Of a stretch of DNA of 64,000 bases, positions 1 to 10,025 are shown piece by piece; the first letter of the stretch is position 1; each line of letters opens with the position of its first letter. This DNA comes from Neoarius graeffei. Lineage: Eukaryota; Chordata; Actinopteri; Siluriformes; Ariidae. The notes under the pieces were generated by a model, which was not told the origin of the DNA, did not search any database, and worked only from the letters and a program-made list of their open reading frames with translations. Position numbers and translations under genes: made by a program. Location of the stretch: positions 77,611,149 to 77,675,148 of the forward strand of contig NC_083569.1 of the NCBI RefSeq assembly GCF_027579695.1. Reading direction: 5' to 3'.

Positions 1-10
1 GGCTTTCTAA

Positions 11-1066
11 TTATCCTCCGCTGGCTGAAAGGCCTGAAGGGGATTATGGCGTGGCGATTTCCGTCTGTCCCGGGAAGGGTGCTCACCTTCTGAAATCAAC
101 TCCTCTCACAATTTTTGGAGGAATTTCATGAAACTTGGCAGGATTCTTTGTGATATGTCAGTAGTACGCATACTGCAATTTCATTAAATTCAGTCACATT
201 TTACCAGAGTTACAGCCCTTGATTAACAAAATTATAATTTGACAATTTCATGAGCGTTTTCCTTCTGAAATCAACTCCTCTCACAATTTGTGGAGGAATT
301 TCACCAAACTTGGCAAGAGACTTTGTTATATGTCGGTAGTATGCATATTGTTATTTTGTTCAATTCAGTCACATTTTACCAGAGTTGTGGCCCTTTGATT
401 AACAACCTTGTACTTTCACAATTTCATGAAGGTGCGCTTGCCTTCTGACATCAACTCCTCTCACAATTTTTGGACGAATTTCACGATCCTTGGTAAAAGG
501 CCTTGTTACATGATGGTAATATGCATATTGTGATTTAATTTTGCTTGTGAAAACTTTACCAGAGTTTTGACCCTTGATTAAATAACTTGTACTTTGACAA
601 TTTCATGAGGGTGTTCATTCTTCTGAAATCAACTCCTCTCAGTTTGTGGAGGAATTTCACCAAACTTGGCAAAAGGCTTTGTTATATGACAGTTATACGC
701 ATATTGAAATTTTGTTTAATTTGGGCAAATTTTACCAGAGTTATGCCCTTGATTATTCACAAACTTTTACTTTCGCAATTTCATCAAGGTGTGCTTGCTT
801 TCTGAAATCAACTTCCCTCACAATTTTTGGAGGAATTTCATGTAATTTGGCAAAAAGTTTTATCCCCCGCTGGCCAAAAGGCGATATCAATCTGTCCATC
901 CCAGGAATGGTACTCACCTTCTGAAATCAACTCCTCTCACAATTTTTGGAGGAATTTCATGAAACTTGGCAGGATTCTTTGGTATATATCAGTAATACAC
1001 ATATTGCAATTTCATTCAATTCAGTCACATTTTACCAGAGTTATGGCATAGCTGCCAGTGGGGGAT
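11..1066. mobile_element. TIR-bounded non-coding element built of ~178 bp repeats
   Basis: Units begin with tgaaatcaactcctctcac at 91, 266, 446, 624, 802 and 922, so spacing is 175-180 bp except the last (120 bp). Each unit carries a variant of ggaatttcatgaaacttggc. The ends are inverted: ttatcctccgctggc at 11-25 and gccagtgggggata at 1053-1066. A second copy of the left end (ttatcccccgctggcc) lies internally at about 860. Short ORFs here are only repeat frames. I see no transposase, so it would be non-autonomous; the family is not identified. Confidence 0.6.
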
Positions 1067-1394
1067 ATTGTGCTCTCAGAGCACTCTTGTTTACTCTTCT
1101 GGGGTTAAATGTATTCTTTTGTTTGTTCATTTTTACTCATAAAAGTGATCAAAAATAAATATATCAAAGCTGAATGTTTAAAATATAAAAAAACCCTCAA
1201 ATTAAAAACAAAAATACTCTAATTTTATTCATCAAAATACCATTACATTGAACCATGCACTCAGCTACTGTCATGAGTGTACATTTAGTTGTATGAAGGA
1301 AGTATTTTAGACTAAAAATGAAGGATTGGATTATAATCTCCAATTCTCAGCAGAGTGCATATGTCTGCCAAGCTACATATCAACATCGAAATCT

Positions 1395-1431
<37 letters not shown>

Positions 1432-2035
1432 TGTTCATGCACAGAATAATTTGCATATCCATTAAAAATAGTTATTTCACGTCAGTACTCTCCCATTTTT
1501 TCCCATGTCCCCCCCCCATGTTTTAACAATAACATAACATGAAATAAACAGACACAGTATACATTAAAAACCAGTGGAGTTTTCAGTGTATGCACAAGAT
1601 CAGTTCAACACTCTACGTGTTAATTGAACATCATTAATTCAGTCAATCACACACTCGCAGTCGCTCTCACCCTCTTCATATTCAGTATGTTATTAAAAAG
1701 CCATCAAAAAACACTGTTCCAGCTTTAGCATCTCTGTGACAGCTGATTTAATTTTGAAGATTTTCCATGGTTATCTGAACTGTGTCCTAAAGGGTAATTT
1801 AAGAACAAATTGCACTTTTCTTAAGACTCTTAATTGAGTCAGGCAAATCAATTTTCACGCAATGGATTTTTTTCCAACTGGTCTTCCTTTCACATTAAAC
1901 AGGTGCAATCTTGATAAGAAACTTTCTCTTTTCCACAGAGAGGCTCATGCTATCTTTCTCACCAGTTGACCAGAGCTACATAGAGTGGCATTGTTTCATC
2001 TTTGTGTATTTGAATTGCATAATTAAATAATATTG
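1067..2035. other. AT-rich non-coding stretch with a (GA)n array
   Basis: No gene is visible. An uninterrupted (AG)n microsatellite runs at about 1398-1429. The rest is AT-rich and shows no repeat family I recognise. Confidence 0.5.
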
Positions 2036-2930
2036 GCTGGCGTTGATATATTTCACACCTATTTTTTGTGGTATATCAGATATATTCCATTCAGCTAGCA
2101 TGATATTGAACAAGTCAAAGAGGAGTCAAAGATATACCATGAAAAAACGCCAGCCATTATTATCATTATTATTATTATGCAGCATGGTGGTGTAGTGGTT
2201 CGCGCTGTCGCCTCACAGCAAGAAGGTCCAGGTTCGAGCCCCGTGGCCGGCGGGGGTCTTTCTGTGTGGAGTTTGCATGTTCTCCCCATGTCTGCGTGGG
2301 TTTCCTTCGGGTGCTCCAGTTTCCCCCACAGTCCAAAGACATGCAGGTTAGGTTAACTGGTGACTCTAAATTGAGCGTAGGTGTGAATGTGAGTGTGAAT
2401 GGTTGTCTGTGTCTATGTGTCAGCCCTGTGATGACCTGGCGACTTGTCCAGGGTGTACCCCGCCTTTCGCCCGTAGTCAGCTGGGATAGGCTCCAGCTTG
2501 CCTGCAACCCTGTAGAACAGGATAAAGCGGCTAGAGATAATGAGATGAGATTATTATTATTATTATTATTATTATACAGACAGATTCCTTTTGGGTGTTC
2601 AACATGTCTTTCTTTTTCAAAATTCTCTCAAAATCTTCCATATTTAACGAAGCAAACCAGGCGGCCATGTTTGTTTACAAATTATCACAGTCACTCGCTA
2701 GCATGGAAGTTTTATGTGTCCGATGTGTGACATCATGTTGTCTTGACAACCATGCAATATCGTGACCCATATTCAACGCTCATTCTCCATTGGGTAGAGC
2801 GACATAATGCATGTAGGATAAGCGATATGCTAACAATATTGCATGCTATCAAACCAAATGAATTAAATTCACTAGAAGGGAATTGAATACATGTTTGTAT
2901 TCTATCAAAAAGTGTCCTGTATGTGTAGTA
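2036..2930. mobile_element. Composite repeat, copy A (palindromic left part, V-SINE, right part)
   Basis: The left part (2036-2160) is flanked by inverted ggctggcg / cgccagcc and contains tatcagatatattccat. The right part (about 2600-2930) runs from aattctctcaaaatcttcc to agtgtcctgtatg. The same two parts recur at 46990-47110 and 47870-48180, again with a V-SINE between them, so the SINE was probably carried by the parental element. Class unknown; no protein coding is seen. Confidence 0.55.
2179..2549 (+). repeat. V-SINE type retroposon, near full length
   Basis: The tRNA-like head has a box B (ggttcgagcccc), followed by the conserved core gtttcc..ggtgctccagtttcccccacagtccaaagacatgca, then the body ending tagagataatgagatgag. 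This layout matches the tRNA-derived V-SINE/DANA kind in fish. It lies in an (ATT)n tract. Long ORFs on both strands here are chance frames of the SINE. Confidence 0.85.
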
Positions 2931-2935
2931 ATTAT

Positions 2936-3715
2936 TAGCGGCGCTTTCACGGAGCTCCATACTTAAGAAAATATGGTAACCAATTGAGTTGATTTTTCAT
3001 GGACACACAAGAATCCCAGCCGTGTACGTCTGTCCGTCCGTGCCCCTCGCGATTCTGATTGGCTGTTTGATTTTGGTGGGAACTAAAAGCGTGAGCATGC
3101 CTACATACCTTATTTTGGTGTACAGATAATTTCATATTTATTGGGTTTTTCCACCAAGAACAACACAAACAGCGTAACAAAATAATCATCATTTTTACAA
3201 ACTTTAATACAAACTTTAAAAAGATGTCAGAACAAGAAAAGAGAAAGATGAAGTCAAAACTGGGAAGAGAAAGAGAGTTTTGCCAGAGGAAGAAAAGGAA
3301 AGAAGCCGTGAAAGAGTGAGAGAAAGGCGAAGAAATCTTTCACAAGAAAAGCGACAAGCTGAAAGAGAAAGAAAATGTGCAAAAAATGAATTGATAGAAA
3401 AGATGAGTTGTAGGAATTTAATTCTAAATAGTGATGTTGATTTTGAAATCACTGTGAAATCCTTCGGGATCTGACAAGTTGACCTGAATCCAGTCAGTGT
3501 TTTCATGAATCATGTATCTTTTGTTTTCAAAACATTTTGCTATAAATCCCTAAAGCACACTGTAGTTTATAGTAATAAAAAGAATAATATGCATGTGAGT
3601 TTGGAGAAATGTATTTTCTCGTGATAAAATTGAAATTGAAACACATCAAAGTACATCATCAGTTGCATGTTTATTTTCATTTGAATGGAAGCTCTGCTAT
3701 TAGGTAGTACCTAAT
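2936..3715. mobile_element. GGAGCTCC-ended element, copy A, with decayed charged ORF
   Basis: It starts tagcggcgctttcacggagctcc..atacttaagaaaa and ends aagctctgctattaggtagtacctaa. The corresponding ends of the copy at 17209-17795 are clean inverted repeats (agcggagctcc / ggagctccgct). Inside, plus-strand sequence from about 3224 encodes an Arg/Glu/Lys-rich stretch (RSRERVRERRRNLSQEKR at 3291-3344) that starts as one frame and shifts to another. The charged composition resembles leader segments of transposon proteins, but I cannot assign a family. Confidence 0.5.
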
Positions 3716-3729
3716 TTTATATTATTAAT

Positions 3730-4090
3730 GGGTAGCACGGTGGTGCAGTGGTTATCACTGTCACCTCACAGCAAGCAGGTCCTGGGTTTGAACCTCATGG
3801 CCAACTGGGGCCTTTCTGTGTAGAGTTTGTGTGTTCTCCCTTTACCTGTGTGAGTTTCTTCCAGGTGCTCTGGTTTCCTCCAACAATCCAGAGACATGTA
3901 GATTAGATCAACTTGCTACTCTAAATTGCTCATAGGTGTGAATGTGAGTGTAAATGATTACCCATCCTGTGATAGATTGGCGACCTGCCCAAGGTGAACC
4001 ACACCACTTGCCTGAAGTCAGCTGGGATTGGCTCCAGCTTCCCCTGCAACCCTGACGGTGTATATAAATATAGATGATGGATGGATGGAA
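3730..4090 (+). repeat. Diverged V-SINE copy
   Basis: It begins ggtagcacggtggtgcagtgg, has the box B-like ggtttgaacctc, the core with ccagagacatgta, and ends in an (ATGG)-type tail at about 4076-4090. It is more diverged than the copies at 2179 and 33145, hence older. Confidence 0.8.
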
Positions 4091-4611
4091 TTGTTAATTA
4101 TTTTTATGCTCATATGCTTGACTTGTAGGGGTGGAAGAAAGTCCAGTTATTAACAGTTTATTCAATTGTGAACCTCAGTTGTCAATCTGAAGGCCTATGG
4201 GTCAACCACAACACGCTGCCTCAATTCATGTTTCAACCCATGCGAACTAGTAAAAAGTAATATTAAAATGTCCTGTAGTACATAACTACTTAACATTTTA
4301 GCTTTATCTCAAATTCACAGCAGACTCAGTGTAGTGAGCGCCCACTTTCCATTCACATTATGGTAGCGCACACATAAGCTCACATCTCACAGCGCTGAAA
4401 TGCGGGTTAAAAATCGATGGCGTGTTTGATGCTGTTGAAGTCATCTAAAAAACAATTTGGAAACAATGTCAGGTGTTTGCTGTCACTGTGATTCAGTGTT
4501 TGATTACAAATCCTGAAATGTACTTTATCACCCAGTGGAGAGACCTCTAAATATGTTGAAAAAAGAAAAGTTGATCAAGTGAGAAAATAGAGGTGGGAGA
4601 TTAAGGACATA

Positions 4612-5159
4612 CAGTACCAGTCAAAAGTTTGGACACACTTTCTAATTCAATGTTGTTGTTTTTTTGTATTAATTAAAAGACACATCATGTCTTAAAGTAA
4701 TGATGGACGTCATTTCTCTTTACTTAGTTGAGCGGTTCTTGACATAATATGGATTACTACAGTTGTAGAATAGGGCTATTTACTATACTTTTATTGTTTA
4801 CTGTTTGAGCTCAAAACACATTAAGAAGGCAAAAAATTGCACAAATTAACTTTTGATGAGTCACACCTGTTAACTGAAAAGCATTCCAGGTGACTACCTC
4901 ATGAAGCTGGTTAAGATAATGCCAATAGTGTGCAAAGCATTATCAAGGTAAACGCTGGCTACTTTGAAGAATCTAAAATATCAAACAAATTTTGTCTGTT
5001 TTTATCTCTTTATTTTGTTTACCACATAATTCCATACATGTCCCATATGTTATTTCATAGTTTTGATGTCTTCAATATTGATCTGCAATGTAGAAAATAG
5101 TCAAAATACAGAAAAAACCTATGAATGAGTAGGGGTGTACAAACTTTTGACTGGTACTC
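4612..5159. mobile_element. Tc1-type MITE with cagtaccagtcaaaagtttgg TIRs
   Basis: The left end cagtaccagtcaaaagttt follows TA at 4610-4611. The right end aaacttttgactggtact is followed by TA at 5160-5161. At about 550 bp it has no transposase. A second copy, split by a later insertion, starts at 27609. The ends and TA target fit the Tc1/mariner superfamily. Confidence 0.75.
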
Positions 5160-5191
5160 TACATGGTGCATGTACAAATAAGGAAGCCAGT

Positions 5192-5532
5192 GTGAGTTAT
5201 GGCCAAATGTTTGTGGACACCTGATCATCACACCCATCTGTGGTTCATTGCAAACTGTTGTCACAAAGTTGGAAGCACACATTGTCTTTGTGTGTTGTAG
5301 CATTACAATTTCGTGTCCCTGTGTACAGAGTGAGCTCCATGAAGAACTTGTGTAGAAGAACTTGAGTGTATTGCACCCTGACCTCAACGCCATTGAACAA
5401 AATCTATTTGATTTTGTTCAAGAAGACTGGAGGTTATTATAACAGCAAAAGGGACTAAATCTGGAACAGGATGTTCAACAAGCACATATGAGTGTGATGA
5501 TGAGGTGTCCACAAACATTTGGCTATATAGTG
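5192..5532. mobile_element. Tc1-derived MITE retaining a transposase scrap
   Basis: Inverted ends are atggccaaatgtttgtggac (left) and gtccacaaacatttggctat (right). Inside, plus-strand sequence at about 5377-5400 reads PDLNAIE, the block around the catalytic Glu of Tc1 transposases. The element therefore looks like an internally deleted Tc1. Its right-hand TA (5533-5534) is also the target of the next element. Confidence 0.6.
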
Positions 5533-5534
5533 TA

Positions 5535-7135
5535 CAGTGGTGCTTGAAAGTTTGTGAACCCTTTAGAATTTTCTATATTTCTGCATAAATATGACCTAAA
5601 ACGTCATCAGATTTTCATACAAGTCCTAAAAATAGATAAAGAGAACCTAGTTAAACAAATGAGACAAAAATATTATACTTGGTCATTTATTTATTGAGGA
5701 AAATGATCCAATATTACATATCTGTGAGTGGCAAAAGTATGTGAACCTCTAGGATTAGCAGTTAATTTAAAGGTGAAATTAGAGTCAGGTGTTTTCAATC
5801 AATGGGATGACAATCAGGTGTGAGTGGGCACCCTGTTTTATTTCAAGAACAGGGATCTATCAAAGTCTGATCTTCACAACACATGTTTGTGGAAGTGTAT
5901 CATGGCACGAACAAAGGAGATTTTTGAGGACCTCAGAAAAAGTGTTGTTGATGCTCATCATGCTGGAAAAGGTTACAAAACCATCTCTAAAGAGCTTGGA
6001 GTCCACCAATCCACAGTCAGACAGATTGTGTACAAATGGAGGAAGTTCAAGACCATTGTTACCCTCCCCAGGAGTGGTTGACCAACAAAGATCATTCCAA
6101 GAGCAAGGCGTGTGATAGTCGGCGAGGTCACAAAGGACCCCAGGGTAATTTCTAAGCAACTGAATGCCTCTCTCACATTGGCTAATGTTAATGTTCATGA
6201 GTCCACCATCAGGAGAACACTGAACAACAATGGTGTGCATGGCAGAAGAAAGCCACTGCTCTCCAGAAAGAACTTTGCTACTCATTTGCAGTTTGCTAAA
6301 GATCACATGGACAAACCAGAAGGCTATTGGAAAAATGTTTTGTGTATGGATGAGACCAAAATAGAACTTTTTGGTTTAAATGAGAAGTGTTCTGTTTGGA
6401 GAAAGGAAAACACTGCATTCCAGCATAAGAACCTTATCCCATCTGTGAAACATGGTGGTGGTCGTATTATGGTTTGGGTCTGTTTTGCTGCATCGGGGCC
6501 AGGACGGCTTGCCATCATTGATGGAACAATGAATTCTGAATTATACCAGCAAATTCTAAAGGAAAATGTCAGGACATCTGTCCATGAACTGAATCTCAAG
6601 AGAAGGTGGGTCATGCAGCAAAACAATGACCCTAAGCACACAAGTCGTTCTACCAAAGAATGGTTAAAGAAGAATAAAGTTAATGTTTTGGAATGGCCAA
6701 GTCAAAGTCCTGACCTTAATCCAATGGAAATGTTGTGGAAGGACCTGAAGCGAGCAGTTCATATGAGGAAACCCACCAACATCCCAGAGTTGAAGCTGTT
6801 CTGTATGGAGGAATGGGCTAAAATTCCTCCAAGCCGGTATGCAGGACTGATCAACAGTTACTGGAAATGTTTAGTTACAGTTATTACTGCAAAAGGGGGT
6901 CACACCAGATACTGAAAGCAAAGGTTCACATAGTTTTGCCTCTCACAGATCTGTAATATTGGATCATTTTCCTCAATAAATAAATGACCAAGTATAATAT
7001 TTTTGTCTCATTGGTTTAACTGGGTTCTCTTTATCTACTTTTAGGACTTGTGTGAAAATCTGATGTTGTTTTAGGTCCTATTTATGCAGACATATAGAAA
7101 ATTCTCAAGGGTTCACAGACTTTCAAGCACCACTG
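5535..7135 (+). mobile_element. Full-length Tc1-like transposon
   Basis: Inverted ends cagtggtgcttgaaagtttg and caaactttc-type (here cagactttcaagcaccactg) sit between TA dinucleotides at 5533-5534 and 7136-7137. Length is 1601 bp, normal for Tc1. A second copy in reverse orientation lies at 56588-58196. Confidence 0.9.
5902..6915 (+). pseudogene. Tc1-like transposase, broken
   Basis: The reading frame starts at ATGGCACGAACAAAGGAG and is open to the TGA at 6913 except for one in-frame TGA at 6079-6081, where the sister copy has CGA (a CpG-type change). An N-terminal helix-turn-helix region and the catalytic domain are recognisable. The first catalytic Asp (MDETKIELF) and the Glu (LNPMEMLW) are present. 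The second catalytic Asp is Asn here (QQNNDPKH); the sister copy at 56588-58196 keeps Asp. Three codons are also missing after NGVHGR. It would normally cut and paste the element in the nucleus; this copy cannot be active. Confidence 0.9.
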
Positions 7136-7416
7136 TATATGGCCCATAAATAAATAAGTAAATTATTAAATAATTCAGTATCATAAATGTTGTCACCTTG
7201 GCTTAACAGTGTACACAGTTCAATTGTTTGTTCCTGTTCTAATTGAACCTACTCAGCAACAGCACGAAAACACTTCAGTGTAGTATTCTCATGTCAGATG
7301 TTAGAGTTTGGTGGAAAATCAATGATTTGATCAAGGCAGGCGTGCTCACATGATTGCCCTGAAACATTAAGCCTTTGGCTAATAGATGTGTATATTTTAA
7401 AGATGATGTTGCCCTT

Positions 7417-7772
7417 GGGGCAGTAGGATGGTGGAGTGGTTAATATCGTCACCTCACAGCAAGAAGGCTCTGGGTTCGAGCCCAGTGGCTGACAGGAGCC
7501 TTTCTGTGTGGAGTTTGCATGTTCTCCCCATGTCTGTGTGTGTTTCCTCCGGGTGCTCCGGTTCCCCCACAGTCCAAAGACATGCAGATTAGGTTAATTG
7601 TTGGCTCTAAATTGACCGTAGGTGTGAATGGTTGTTTGTCTCTATGTATCAGCCCTGCGATGATCTGGTGACTTGTCCAGGGTGTACCCCGCCTCTCACC
7701 CATAGTCAACTGGGATAGGCTCAAGCTTGCCTGCAACCCTGTACATGATAAGCAGTTACGGATAATGGATGG
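7417..7772 (+). repeat. Diverged V-SINE copy
   Basis: Head ggtggagtggttaatatcgtc, box B gggttcgagccc, core gtgctccggttcccccacagtccaaagacatgcag, tail gataatggatgg. Confidence 0.85.
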
Positions 7773-7829
7773 TTTATCATTTACGTACTTATACATGCTT
7801 AGGTCAGCACATATCCAAGCCCATCACAG

Positions 7830-8010
7830 CTCCAGGAACATTTGTTCAATCCTGAGCTCGGGTTACTGTTTGTGTGATATTTGTAATGTTTGTGTCACAT
7901 ATTCTTGATGGATCTGTGTCCGGTTTCCTCCAACCCCACAGAAACATTCCGTTGTCAGCTTGGCTATTCTGAATTGCCCATAAGTGTGAATGTGTGTATG
8001 GTATTGTTTC
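7830..8010 (+). repeat. Possible old SINE body fragment
   Basis: cctgagctcgggttactg, then ggtttcctccaaccccacagaaacattcc and gaattgcccataagtgtgaatgtg follow the order of a fish SINE body, heavily decayed. The tRNA head is not clear. Confidence 0.4.
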
Positions 8011-8097
8011 ATCAAAGTTAATTTCCCACCTCAAACCTAATTTTCGCATGAGAGCCTCAGGATCTACTACCACTCTGACCAGGAAGCAGTTAGTTCA

Positions 8098-9366
8098 CAT
8101 TGTAGGTACAGTCCGTCTAAGAACTACAACAGTCCCTTTAAGGCCTACAACTCCCATCACCAGCTTCCGCGTTGACCTGCGTCACGCGGGGGCAGGATCA
8201 CCAACGTCATATCCTCCATGAAAGCATAAGAAACCTGGAAACTCCTAGCTCCTCCTCTTTTGGCGCCGTGATTTCAACACAGACACAAGGAGGACTTCTC
8301 TCTCTCTCATCTTGGATTTCAAGCCATCCAGACACAAAGAGATACCCTGCACCAGAAAACCCAAGAAAGATGTCTTTTTCTCTGCAAGATCCACGATTCA
8401 GCACGATTTCTTTTTGTTTACCCTTGGCCACGGTAGACTCCAGAATCGTGCGATTTTTAAACTCAGATAGAGTTACAACCATTTTTTTTAAATTTATTAT
8501 CAAGTACGTACGAACTGCCGCCCAAAGCAGATTTAATTAAAAGTTAGGAGCGACCGAAATTCCTCCTAATTAAAGCGCTGTGCACATTATTCTGATCAGA
8601 GACTTTCTTTTCATCACGAGCGACCACGCGTCGGACCAAGAACTTCTCTGCGCCTCACTGAGGCCTTCACAACGGTGAAAACTCCAAAAGTCTCGGAACA
8701 TATCTCCATAATCTTGCTATAAACAAGGTACTGGAGCAGATTGGCATTTGGGCAAAAACCTAGTCTTAGGAATTAGCTTTTATGAAGTGTGAATTTAAAC
8801 TCAGGAACGGTTTAATTGTTTACACTGTAGACACGCAGCGTGTTGAATTGATGATTGTATCATTTTGTTTTAATCTCTCAATTGTTTAATAGATAGGCTG
8901 TGCATGCTTCTTTTTATTCCTTACTAACATCTTCAATTTCCTTATTACACATCTTGGCCCCATCAAGATTTCAGTGCATTTAGTACTATTATAAGCTAGT
9001 GAAATTAGCTTATGGCTAATTCCTTTTGTCCCATTAGCATCCAAAGCTAAGTGTATTGTCTCAAGGGAACACATGGCGGCCCTCCTCCACACTCACATAC
9101 ACACCGTTTGTCTTAACTCCACGAGGTAGGATCCTTGGGCCTTAGCTAGCCACATACGGCTAATTCTTTTGTCTAACTAGCATCCTATGCTAGCCTTTCT
9201 TTTGCTAGGCCATAGACCTTACCACGTGGTCACCAGACCTTTCACACACACACACGCTCATCAAGTATATATCATATTTGTATATATTTCAACTGCTATT
9301 ATTCAATTTTTATCTTTGTTATAATAAATTAATTTATTATTGAAACTGTGTGTTTTTTTGTGTTCC
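8098..9366 (+). repeat. Possible solo LTR
   Basis: The segment begins tgtaggtaca and could end at ...gtgttcca, the TG..CA form of an LTR. It has a promoter-like middle (tttaattaaaagttaggagc near 8530 and tataaacaagg near 8717) and a polyadenylation-type aataaattaatttattattg near 9323. There is no coding sequence. Flanking duplications are not convincing (acat / atat), so this is tentative. Confidence 0.3.
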
Positions 9367-9369
9367 AAT

Positions 9370-9980
9370 ATCTTTGAAGTCACACAACCTCCAAGAATTC
9401 CAAGGTGCATATGAGTTATGTAATATGGTAAGTGATCATAATAATTTGGAATATACCATAATTTAGCTGTTTGGTAATTTATTATTAAGCACCAAAATTA
9501 ATGGTATTAATTAATGAGACTGATTCCATGAGTGATTTAATGATATGAGACTGATTCAATGAAAACGATTCAATGAGACTGATTCAATTTAATGATTTAT
9601 TAACCTTCAGATTTAATGACATTGATCACTCAATTACCCAATTGCACCTACAACATGAATGCGTATATGCTTCAGCAAGCCCAAGAATTTACTCAGAAAT
9701 TTTTGGGCAAACTAGATCTGGAAATTGGAGCTGGCAGTTTCACTGGAAGAACAAGCTGAACACAAAACCCAACAGATAAGTTATGTAATAAGGGTTGTTA
9801 ACTGCTTTAGAACAAGGAAGCAAAAATTCATTTGAGCTCAGTTAAATTGTTTGTGTTTTGTTCTTGCAAAACAAATTCAGCAGGAGTAGTTTGGCACCCA
9901 CTGGACTTTATTATGGCACTTTGTAAAAATTCATGTGAGTTTTGCTTCCAGACCTTTAAATTTGGAAGCTCAGTTTCAGG
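9370..9980. other. Non-coding, short internal repetition
   Basis: The only structure I see is degenerate repetition of gattcaatgagactgattc at about 9518-9600. No gene. Confidence 0.4.
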
Positions 9981-9981
9981 A

Positions 9982-9982
9982 A

Positions 9983-10025
<43 letters not shown>

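Noticed and set aside
2190..2260. tRNA gene
   Set aside because: tRNA-like box A/B belongs to the SINE head; the cloverleaf is incomplete and the SINE body follows.
2095..2730. ORFs of 64-154 aa on both strands, and similar ones at 7449, 18825, 33167, 42265 and 47152
   Set aside because: They lie entirely within V-SINE copies; the same peptide shadows recur at every SINE.
5055..5393. 112 aa minus-strand ORF as a gene
   Set aside because: It spans the junction of two MITEs and has no domain features.
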